Origin: Gammaproteobacteria bacterium
GTDB lineage: Bacteria; Pseudomonadota; Gammaproteobacteria; UBA6429; Thiohalophilaceae
NCBI GenBank assembly: GCA_029882235.1
Contig: JAOULB010000036.1
Coordinates: 1 to 10,908, forward strand
Direction of reading: 5' to 3'
DNA length: 10,908 nucleotides
The notes under the pieces are model-generated. The model was not told where the DNA came from and ran no database searches. It was given only the letters and a program-made list of their open reading frames with translations. Below, piece after piece: positions 4,822-10,908 of the stretch. Position 1 is the stretch's first letter, and the number at the start of each line of letters is the position of its first letter. The position numbers and the translations under genes are program-made.

Positions 4822-6132
4822 ATGAATACACAAGAATTTGACCGCCGCCGTCAACGCCTTATGGAACAGATGGGCGACAACTCGGTGGCGATATTACCTG
4901 CCGCGCCTGTGCGTTTTCGTAATCGAGATGTTGAACATCATTACCGTCAGGACAGTGACTTTTATTACCTGACCGGTTTTCCCGAACCCGAAGCCGTTGC
5001 CCTGATTAAACCGGGGCGCGAACATGGCGAATACATTCTATTTTGCCGTGAGCGTGATCGGGATAGTGAAATCTGGACGGGTGCACGTGCCGGGCAGGAA
5101 GGTGCAGTTGAAGACTATGCGGCCGATGATTCTTTTCCCATTGATGATATCGATGAAATTCTACCGGGCATGCTCGAAGGTGTGGACCGTGTCTTTTATA
5201 CCATGGGCATCCAGCCGGACTTTGATCAGCATGTCATTCACTGGGTTAATCATTTACGAAAACAGTCCCGCGCCGGTGTCCATACCCCCGGTGAATTTGT
5301 CGCGCTTGATCATATTCTGCACGATATGCGTTTGTTCAAGAGCAGTCATGAGATCAAGGCCATGCGCAAGGCCGCACAAATCTCAGCGGCAGCCCATTGT
5401 CGCGCCATGCAGGCCTGCAAACCGGGCAAAAAGGAATATCAGATCGAAGCAGAGTTATTGCATACCTTTATGACGGAAGGTTCTCGCTTCCCTGCCTATG
5501 CCTCAATTGTTGGTGGTGGTGCCAATGCCTGTATATTGCACTACACCGATAATACCGACGCGTTAAAAAATGGCGACCTGTTACTCATTGATGCCGGTGC
5601 GGAGTTTGATTATTACGCCTCTGATATCACGCGCACCTTTCCCGTGAATGGAAAATTTTCTAAAGCACAGGCCGAGCTTTATCAGATCGTGCTTGATGCC
5701 CAGCTAGCCGCAATCGAACAGGTTAAACCGGGCAACCACTGGAATGACCCCCATGAAGCCGCTGTTAAAGTGATGACTCAGGGTTTGATTGATGTCGGGA
5801 TTCTTAACGGCAAGCTTGACACCCTGATCAAGAAAGAAGCTTACAAACCCTATTACATGCACCGTACCGGACACTGGCTGGGCATGGATGTGCATGATGT
5901 GGGTGATTATAAAATTGAAGATGAATGGCGCCTGCTCGAACCCGGTATGACCATGACGGTTGAACCTGGCCTGTATATCCCCGCAGGCACCAAAGGCGTG
6001 GATAAAAAGTGGTGGGATATTGGGATTCGCATAGAAGATGATGTACTGGTGACCAAAGATGGCTATGACGTTTTGAGTTGTGATGCACCAAAAGAGATTG
6101 CTGCGATTGAAAGCCTGATGGGGCAGGCATGA
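4822..6132 (+). CDS. pepP: Xaa-Pro aminopeptidase P
   Basis: Cytoplasmic metalloprotease that removes the N-terminal residue when the second residue is proline. 436 residues, close to E. coli PepP (about 440). The N-terminal creatinase-like domain (1-170) includes YRQDSDFYYLTGFPEPEAV. The C-terminal pita-bread domain holds all five expected dinuclear metal ligands: D257 (LLIDAGAE), D268 (ASDITRTF), H351 (HRTGHWLGMDVHD), E381 (VEPGLY) and E405 (GIRIEDD). H347 and H358 fit the flanking catalytic histidines. The opening MNTQEFDRRRQRLMEQM is family-like, but no Shine-Dalgarno is evident before the ATG. Translation may depend on ygfB read-through or a leaderless transcript. ubiH begins 7 bp after the stop, so they are very likely cotranscribed. 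Confidence 0.96.
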   Translation: MNTQEFDRRRQRLMEQMGDNSVAILPAAPVRFRNRDVEHHYRQDSDFYYLTGFPEPEAVALIKPGREHGEYILFCRERDRDSEIWTGARAGQEGAVEDYAADDSFPIDDIDEILPGMLEGVDRVFYTMGIQPDFDQHVIHWVNHLRKQSRAGVHTPGEFVALDHILHDMRLFKSSHEIKAMRKAAQISAAAHCRAMQACKPGKKEYQIEAELLHTFMTEGSRFPAYASIVGGGANACILHYTDNTDALKNGDLLLIDAGAEFDYYASDITRTFPVNGKFSKAQAELYQIVLDAQLAAIEQVKPGNHWNDPHEAAVKVMTQGLIDVGILNGKLDTLIKKEAYKPYYMHRTGHWLGMDVHDVGDYKIEDEWRLLEPGMTMTVEPGLYIPAGTKGVDKKWWDIGIRIEDDVLVTKDGYDVLSCDAPKEIAAIESLMGQA

Positions 6133-6139
6133 GCCAGTT

Positions 6140-7381
6140 ATGAACAAGACAGACTATGACATCGTGATTGTTGGTGGTGGCCTGGTGGGAGCCAGTCTGG
6201 CCTGTGCTCTTGGTGATCAGGATTTACGTATTGCTGTAGTTGAGGCCTTCGCCTTTGATGCCCCCGATCAACCCAGCTTTGATGCGCGTACCGTTGCGCT
6301 GGCTGAGGCCTCACAGGTTATATTCGAAACCTTAGGTCTATGGGATGAGATTGAACAACTGGGTGTGACCCCGATTCAGAACATTCATATCTCCGATCGT
6401 AGCCACAGTGGTCTGACCCATCTCGATTCAAAGGAACAGGGGGTCGATGCACTGGGTTATGTGGTGGAGATGCGTATTCTTGGCAAGATCCTGGGTCAAC
6501 GCATGAGTACGCTGGATAATGTTGATTATCTTTGCCCGGCAACACTCGAAGACGTTCGATTTAGCGATCAACACGCCAGTCTTCGTATTGTGCAGGATCA
6601 ACAGAAACAAGAAATTACCACAAGGCTTGTTGTTGCGGCTGATGGAGGTAAATCCATCGTGCGTCAACAGGCTGGGGTGCAGAGCTGGCAAACAAGCTAC
6701 GGTCAAACCGCAGTGATTGCCAATGTCGCCACTGACCAGCCACACAATAATATTGCCTATGAACGCTTTACCGATACCGGGCCGATGGCGCTATTGCCAA
6801 CAACACATCCTGATACCCCCGATAGCATGTATGCCCTGGTGTGGACAGTTAAAGAAGCTAAGCGTGATGAACTGCTGGCGCTGGATGATGCTGAATTTCT
6901 ACAAAGACTGCAGCAACGCTTTGGCGTGCGCGCAGGTCGTTTTATTAAAGCCAGTCAGCGTCATGCTTATCCACTATCAATGAGTCTGGCGAAAGAACAT
7001 GTACGTCATCGGCTGGCCTTTATTGGTAATGCTGCGCATACCATGCATCCAGTCGCGGGACAGGGCTTTAATCTGGGTCTGCGTGATGTGGCCAGTCTTG
7101 CCCAGGTGATCGTTGATGGTACACAAAAGAATACAGATATCGGTGATCTGCAGTTACTACAGACTTATGCCAAATGGCGGCGTAAGGATCATATTCAGTC
7201 CATGGGCTTTACCGATGGACTGGTGCGTGTCTTCAGCAGTCGCTTCCCGCCATTAATGCTGGCACGTAATGTTGGATTACTGGCACTGGATGTGCTGCCT
7301 GGATTAAAACATCGTGTTGCCCGTCAGGCGATGGGTTATGTCGGCAAGATGAGCAGACTGGCCAGAGGCTTACGCTTATGA
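6140..7381 (+). CDS. ubiH: 2-octaprenyl-6-methoxyphenol hydroxylase
   Basis: FAD-dependent class A monooxygenase acting in ubiquinone synthesis, hydroxylating C1 of the octaprenylphenol ring, in the soluble Ubi complex near the inner membrane. 413 residues, usual for the family. The N-terminal Rossmann motif is IVIVGGGLVGASLACAL, with GxGxxG at 12-17. The NADPH/FAD DG motif is VVAADGGKSIVRQ (D168-G169). The second FAD-binding motif is FIGNAAHTMHPVAGQGFNLGLRD (295-317). The GNAAH form, with Asn297 where most relatives have Asp, is typical of UbiH, as in E. coli, and separates it from the next gene. A weak ribosome site lies in the end of pepP. The stop overlaps the next start by 4 bp. Confidence 0.93.
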   Translation: MNKTDYDIVIVGGGLVGASLACALGDQDLRIAVVEAFAFDAPDQPSFDARTVALAEASQVIFETLGLWDEIEQLGVTPIQNIHISDRSHSGLTHLDSKEQGVDALGYVVEMRILGKILGQRMSTLDNVDYLCPATLEDVRFSDQHASLRIVQDQQKQEITTRLVVAADGGKSIVRQQAGVQSWQTSYGQTAVIANVATDQPHNNIAYERFTDTGPMALLPTTHPDTPDSMYALVWTVKEAKRDELLALDDAEFLQRLQQRFGVRAGRFIKASQRHAYPLSMSLAKEHVRHRLAFIGNAAHTMHPVAGQGFNLGLRDVASLAQVIVDGTQKNTDIGDLQLLQTYAKWRRKDHIQSMGFTDGLVRVFSSRFPPLMLARNVGLLALDVLPGLKHRVARQAMGYVGKMSRLARGLRL

Positions 7382-8607
7382 GTACAGATACGCACGAGGT
7401 TGATGTTGTTATTGTTGGTGGTGGAATGGTTGGTGCCAGTATGGCCTGTGCCCTGGCGACTATGAATATCAGGGCAGTGTTACTGGAAGCCAATGACATT
7501 AATACTGAATTACCAGCAGAAGGTTTTGAAATGCGCGTTAGCGCGATTACACGTGCAAGCCAGAAGCTGTTTGAGATGATTGATGTATGGCCAGCTATCG
7601 TAAAACAACGCATCAGTCCCTTCCGTGATATGCATGTATGGGATGCAAGCGGTGATGGTGTGATTCATTTTGATAGTGCAGACATCGGTGAAGCCTGTTT
7701 AGGACACATCATAGAGAACAAAGTCATTGTTTCAGCCTTGTACGAACGTCTTAGAGCGTTTGAGAACATTGAAGTAATAACAAACAACAGTGTTATGTCT
7801 ATAAATATCGGCGCTGAAAACGCTTCTCTCGCGCTGAAAGACGGTAAATTAATAAAAACACGTTTAATTATTGCTGCAGATGGTGGTAATTCGGTGTTAA
7901 GACAACAGGCAGGCATCAGTGTACGTGGTTGGGACTATGATCATGCAGCACTTGTGACCTATGTAAAGACAGAACACGGTCATCAGGACACCGCATGGCA
8001 ACGTTTTTTGCCAACAGGACCGTTAGCCTTCTTACCTTTACCACAACAATACAGTTCAATTGTCTGGTCAACCCAACCAGAAGAGGCAAAACGCCTGTGT
8101 GCACTGGATGAAACGGCGTTTAAAACTGAACTTGAGTCCGCCTTTGAATCAAAACTGGGAAAAATTGAATCTATTGGCCCGCGTGCCATGTTTCCATTGC
8201 GATTTTTTGTTGCGAATGACTTTATTCAGTCTCGTTTTGCCTTAATTGGTGATGCGGCACATACGGTGCATCCACTGGCAGGACAGGGTGTTAATCTTGG
8301 TCTGGCCGATGTCGCTACGCTTGCGGAAGTGTTACATGATGCGCTGCAAAACAATAAAGATATTGGTCATGTGTCGGTTTTACGACGTTATGAACGCTGG
8401 CGCAAGGCCGATAGTCTGCCTTTGCTGGTGAGTATGGATAGTTTCAAACGATTCTTTGGTAGTGATATCCCGGCAGTGCGCTGGTTGCGTAACTTTGGTT
8501 TGAACCTGACAAATCATACAACACCACTAAAAAATAAAATTGTTCGTGTCGCTATGGGGCTTGAAGGCAGTATGCCAAAGCTATCGCGCGGTTTACCACT
8601 GGATTAA
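7378..8607 (+). CDS. ubiI: Ubiquinone biosynthesis FAD-dependent hydroxylase, UbiI/VisC type
   Basis: Second FAD-dependent monooxygenase of ubiquinone synthesis; by position and type it should hydroxylate C5 of the polyprenylphenol ring. 409 residues. Features are GxGxxG at 14-19 (VVIVGGGMVGASMACAL), the AADGGNSVLRQQ motif (D168-G169), the family segment WQRFLPTGPLAFLP (207-220) and LIGDAAHTVHPLAGQGVNLGLAD (289-311), with the ordinary GDAAH form. The start overlaps ubiH as ATGA (7378-7381), so the two are translationally coupled. Sequence cannot cleanly separate UbiI from UbiF or the broad-range UbiM; UbiI is chosen because visC/ubiI follows ubiH in E. coli. The middle of the gene (about 7720-7900) is somewhat more AT-rich than ubiH. 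No clear terminator follows. Confidence 0.88.
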   Translation: MSTDTHEVDVVIVGGGMVGASMACALATMNIRAVLLEANDINTELPAEGFEMRVSAITRASQKLFEMIDVWPAIVKQRISPFRDMHVWDASGDGVIHFDSADIGEACLGHIIENKVIVSALYERLRAFENIEVITNNSVMSINIGAENASLALKDGKLIKTRLIIAADGGNSVLRQQAGISVRGWDYDHAALVTYVKTEHGHQDTAWQRFLPTGPLAFLPLPQQYSSIVWSTQPEEAKRLCALDETAFKTELESAFESKLGKIESIGPRAMFPLRFFVANDFIQSRFALIGDAAHTVHPLAGQGVNLGLADVATLAEVLHDALQNNKDIGHVSVLRRYERWRKADSLPLLVSMDSFKRFFGSDIPAVRWLRNFGLNLTNHTTPLKNKIVRVAMGLEGSMPKLSRGLPLD

Positions 8608-8678
8608 TTACGGCTAAGGCTAATTTTCTAAGCGGATTTCTGGTCTCTTTGCTCGCAATCGAGTATCTTTTAGGACTT

Positions 8679-8705
8679 ATGTCCACGAATAACAACAAGT
8701 CATGA
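8679..8705 (+). CDS. Possible 8-codon leader ORF upstream of the antiporter
   Basis: ATG at 8679 opens a frame for MSTNNNKS that stops with TGA at 8703-8705, overlapping the antiporter ATG (8702-8704) as ATGA. The mini-ORF has AGGA three bases before its ATG, while the antiporter ATG has no visible Shine-Dalgarno of its own. This fits translational coupling but could be chance. Confidence 0.3.
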   Translation: MSTNNNKS

Positions 8706-9931
8706 CATTACTGAATTCAGCCGCGATTCTTATCACCCTGGCGGCGTTGTTTGCCTATCTCAATCATCGTTTATTACGTTTGCCAACCACCATTGGCATT
8801 ATGCTTATTTCACTCTGTCTGTCGCTCGCACTACTGGCCTTGGGTAAACTGGAACTAGTGGATATCAGTCATTTTGTTGACTGGTTTCATGCGATTGATT
8901 TCCACACCACTCTGATGCATGGCATGTTGAGCTTTTTATTATTTGCCGGTGCCCTGCATATCAACATCAATGATCTGGAACGACAAAAATGGGTGGTCGG
9001 TTTCCTGGCGACACTGGGTGTATTGATTTCAACCTCGATCATCGGTGGTATCAGCTGGATGGTGCTGATGGCGCTCAAGCTAGATGTGCCGTTTATCTAT
9101 TGCCTGTTGTTTGGTGCCCTGATTTCTCCCACAGATCCTATTGCCGTGTTGGGCATTCTTAAACAGAGTTCGGCACCCAAGAGTCTTGAAACCAAGATTG
9201 CCGGAGAATCACTCTTTAATGATGGTGTTGGCGTTGTTGTTTTTCTGGTGTTGCTGGGAATCGCAACCGGCGGGCAGGAACTCGATCCCGTCGTCATCGG
9301 CACTCTGTTTGCGCAGGAAACATTGGGTGGTGCCCTGTTTGGTCTGATTATTGGTATGTTTACCTATTCATTATTAAAAGGCGTCGATAACTATCAGGTC
9401 GAGGTTTTACTCACTCTGGCGCTGGTGATGGGCGGTTATGCGCTGGCAACGTATTTGCATTTGTCCGGTGTCATCACCATGGTGGTTGCTGGTTTGTGCA
9501 TCGGTAATCAGGGACGTTTACTTGCCATGTCTGATAAGAGTCGTGAACATCTGGACACCTTCTGGGAACTGATTGACGAAATACTTAATGCGGTGTTGTT
9601 TGTCCTGCTGGGTCTGGAAGTGCTGGTATTGAGCTTTGAATATGAATACATACTTGCAGCATTGGCCATAATTCCCCTGGTGCTGATGGCTCGATTTGCC
9701 AGCGTTGGTATCCCCGTAGTTTTAATGAGGAACTCTCGCAGTTTTAGCCCAAATGTTGTCCAGATCATGACCTGGGCTGGTTTGCGTGGCGGGATTTCAG
9801 TGGCGCTGGCCCTGTCCTTACCACTGGGTGAACCGCGGGAAGTGATTTTAGCGATTACCTACGCAGTAGTGTTGTTTTCAATTATTGTTCAAGGTTTAAG
9901 TGTTGGATCTCTGGTCAACAGTAATCGGTAG
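8702..9931 (+). CDS. Na+/H+ antiporter, CPA1 (NhaP-like) family
   Basis: Inner-membrane secondary transporter exchanging Na+ (or another monovalent cation) for H+, for pH and salt balance. 409 residues, almost wholly hydrophobic, with 11-13 likely membrane helices starting at residues 5-21. The N-terminus (LAALFAYLNHRLLRLPTTIG) is typical of the group. The ion path is marked by ISPTDPIAVLG (141-151) and GESLFNDGVGVVVF (168-181), where N173-D174 form the ND pair expected of electroneutral CPA1 antiporters. WAGLRGGISVALAL (358-371) carries the conserved arginine (R362). There is no long C-terminal cytoplasmic domain such as TrkA-C, so it is a short form. Ion choice cannot be read from sequence. 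It lies 94 bp after ubiI, with no convincing terminator in between and none clear after it. Confidence 0.9.
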   Translation: MTLLNSAAILITLAALFAYLNHRLLRLPTTIGIMLISLCLSLALLALGKLELVDISHFVDWFHAIDFHTTLMHGMLSFLLFAGALHININDLERQKWVVGFLATLGVLISTSIIGGISWMVLMALKLDVPFIYCLLFGALISPTDPIAVLGILKQSSAPKSLETKIAGESLFNDGVGVVVFLVLLGIATGGQELDPVVIGTLFAQETLGGALFGLIIGMFTYSLLKGVDNYQVEVLLTLALVMGGYALATYLHLSGVITMVVAGLCIGNQGRLLAMSDKSREHLDTFWELIDEILNAVLFVLLGLEVLVLSFEYEYILAALAIIPLVLMARFASVGIPVVLMRNSRSFSPNVVQIMTWAGLRGGISVALALSLPLGEPREVILAITYAVVLFSIIVQGLSVGSLVNSNR

Positions 9932-9955
9932 CCATTTTATATGTAATGCGATTGC

Positions 9956-9984
9956 TTGATTGTCTGAATGAGAATTATTATCAT
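9956..9984 (+). promoter_or_regulatory. Sigma70 promoter for the iron-binding protein gene
   Basis: TTGATT (9956-9961) and TATCAT (9979-9984) with a 17-bp spacer; TATCAT is one base from TATAAT. The start would be near 9991, leaving a leader of about 44 nt before the ATG at 10035. The Fur box covers the 3' half of the spacer and the whole -10. Confidence 0.7.
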
Positions 9985-9985
9985 T
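9967..9985. promoter_or_regulatory. Fur box
   Basis: AATGAGAATTATTATCATT matches the inverted-repeat Fur consensus AATGATAATNATTATCATT at all but one defined position. In the 7-1-7 view, TGAGAAT-T-ATTATCA has 13 of 14 matches. It lies over the -10 of the promoter for a ferric-iron binding protein, where Fe-Fur would block RNA polymerase when iron is plentiful. Confidence 0.85.
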
Positions 9986-10000
9986 AGAGGCTGATTTTAT

Positions 10001-10016
10001 TCCTATATATATAGGA
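10001..10016. repeat. 16-bp perfect palindrome in the leader of the iron-binding protein gene
   Basis: TCCTATATATATAGGA is a perfect palindrome in the predicted 5' untranslated region, about 10 bp before the GGAGAAGGAA ribosome site. Thirteen of its bases (CTATATATATAGG) recur exactly at 10685-10697 inside the coding region. It could be a protein-binding site or a weak RNA hairpin. Confidence 0.5.
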
Positions 10017-10034
10017 GCAATTCTGGAGAAGGAA

Positions 10035-10908
10035 ATGCGCTTTTTAACCATACTTATTATATGTGCTTCGGCACTAACCAGCATAACTGTCAAAGCGGAA
10101 GAAATTCTGATTTATTCAGGCCGCAGTGACAAATTCGTCAAACCCGTCGTTGCTGAGTTCACAAAACAAACCGGTATTAAGGTCACCCTGCACACGGGTA
10201 GCTCGACGTCATTGCTGAATAAACTGCAGCTGGAGAAGGATAAAACCAGAGCGGACATTTACATTAGTAATGATGCGGGTAATTTACAAAAAGGGGCAAG
10301 TCTGGGTCTGTTCCGAACCATCCCTGGAAAAATCACCCAGCATGTTCCGAATAACTATCGTGCCAGTAATGATCACTGGGTTGGTCTATCCGCTCGGGCT
10401 CGTGTGCTGGTGGCCAATAAAAATGATCCACTGGCCAAAGATGTGAATTCAATTTTTGATCTGGCCTCGAGCAAATTTAAGGGTAAGCTGGGTATTACTC
10501 ACAGCGCCAATGAAAGCTATATCGCCGGGGTGACGGTCTATATGCAGGCAGCAGGAAAGGAAAAAACACGCAAATGGCTCGAGGGCATGAAAAATAATGT
10601 CTCCGGCAGTGTGTTTAATAAGCACAGTAAAATTGTTAAAGCGGTTGCGAAGGGCAAAAAGTCTGTCGGTCTGGTCAATCATTACTATATATATAGGCAC
10701 CTGAAAAAGGATCCGCAGGCACCCATCCGTATAGTCCTGCCCGATCAGGGTAAATCCGGAATGGGTGTGGCCTGGAATGTTGCCGGGGCCGCTATTTCAA
10801 AACACAGTAAAAACACGCAAGCGGCTGAGAAGTTTCTTCAATTCGTTATTTCAAAACAGGGCCAACGTCTGTTTGCTGAGGTCAATAACGAATATCCTGT
10901 TCGCCCCG
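10035..10908 (+). CDS. Ferric-iron ABC transporter substrate-binding protein (3'-truncated by window edge)
   Basis: Periplasmic binding protein of the FbpA/FutA/AfuA family, which captures Fe3+ and hands it to an inner-membrane ABC permease. 291 residues are in the window with no in-frame stop; the family runs to about 330-350, so some 40-60 residues are missing. The signal peptide is about 1-21 (MRFLTILIICASALTSITVKA, cut before EE). The mature part starts EILIYSGRSDKFVKPVVAEFTKQTGIKV, then RADIYISNDAGNL (72-84) and LSARARVLVAN (118-128). VGLVNHYYIYRHL (211-223) holds the paired tyrosines Y217 and Y218 that bind iron in relatives. Tyr27 fits the N-terminal ligand position seen in several members. 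The start has a strong ribosome site, GGAGAAGGAA, just upstream. The Fur box supports iron as substrate. Permease and ATPase genes, if present, would be to the right. Confidence 0.92.
   Translation, partial: MRFLTILIICASALTSITVKAEEILIYSGRSDKFVKPVVAEFTKQTGIKVTLHTGSSTSLLNKLQLEKDKTRADIYISNDAGNLQKGASLGLFRTIPGKITQHVPNNYRASNDHWVGLSARARVLVANKNDPLAKDVNSIFDLASSKFKGKLGITHSANESYIAGVTVYMQAAGKEKTRKWLEGMKNNVSGSVFNKHSKIVKAVAKGKKSVGLVNHYYIYRHLKKDPQAPIRIVLPDQGKSGMGVAWNVAGAAISKHSKNTQAAEKFLQFVISKQGQRLFAEVNNEYPVRP

Noticed and set aside
5704..6147. Minus-strand open frames across the end of pepP
   Set aside because: They lie antisense to a complete pepP with all metal ligands, lack family motifs and have no promoter or ribosome site.
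7233..7613. Minus-strand frame of 126 codons over the ubiH-ubiI junction
   Set aside because: It overlaps two well-supported coupled genes and has no recognisable domain or start signal.
6140..8607. ubiH and ubiI as a recent tandem duplication
   Set aside because: They share the same fold and motifs but differ in most residues and in the diagnostic GNAAH/GDAAH motif; the pair is ancient and also adjacent in E. coli.
8608..8640. Repeat GGCTAAGGCTAA after ubiI as a terminator
   Set aside because: It is a direct repeat, not an inverted one; no stable hairpin with a following T-run is formed.

Overview
The window looks like core chromosome from a gammaproteobacterium, outside the enterics. The main evidence is gene order. 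A leftward block (ZapB-like coiled coil, zapA, 6S RNA, 5-formyltetrahydrofolate cyclo-ligase) faces a rightward block (ygfB, pepP, ubiH, ubiI). This is the same divergent arrangement as zapA-ssrS-ygfA and ygfB-pepP-ubiH-visC in Escherichia coli. Coding DNA has moderate GC. I cannot name the genus from sequence alone.

Layout, left to right. Positions 1-1194 hold the 3' part of biosynthetic threonine deaminase (ilvA), ending at a strong bidirectional hairpin (1231-1258). Converging on it is a small lysine-rich histone H1-like gene (1286-1531, minus). Upstream of that gene is a very AT-rich non-coding stretch of about 630 bp (1532-2165) with several copies of a palindromic TTTTATAAAA motif. Next come an EVE-domain protein (2166-2627), the folate enzyme (2690-3289), 6S RNA (about 3297-3493), zapA (3513-3824) and a ZapB-like coiled-coil gene (3817-4023), all minus. 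The divergent control region 4024-4182 carries a good sigma70 promoter for the leftward block. Rightward are ygfB, pepP, ubiH and ubiI (4183-8607); the last three are tightly packed and the two ubi genes overlap by 4 bp. A CPA1-type Na+/H+ antiporter follows (8702-9931). Last is a 5' fragment of a periplasmic ferric-iron binding protein (10035-10908, running off the window), behind a promoter that overlaps an excellent Fur box.

Functions: the leftward block joins cell-division timing (ZapA and a ZapB-like partner), the global RNA polymerase regulator 6S RNA, and folate salvage. The rightward block makes ubiquinone (two flavin monooxygenases), with a proline-specific aminopeptidase and the conserved YgfB protein. 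The antiporter and iron-uptake genes are separate units.

I found no mobile element, CRISPR array, defence island or obviously new multi-gene system. The features most worth a second look are the AT-rich motif array upstream of the H1-like gene, the 6S RNA with a predictable pRNA start and a closing stem that abuts the next start codon, the 8-codon ORF coupled to the antiporter start, the Fur-controlled promoter, and an 18-bp exact repeat shared by ilvA and pepP in different reading frames.
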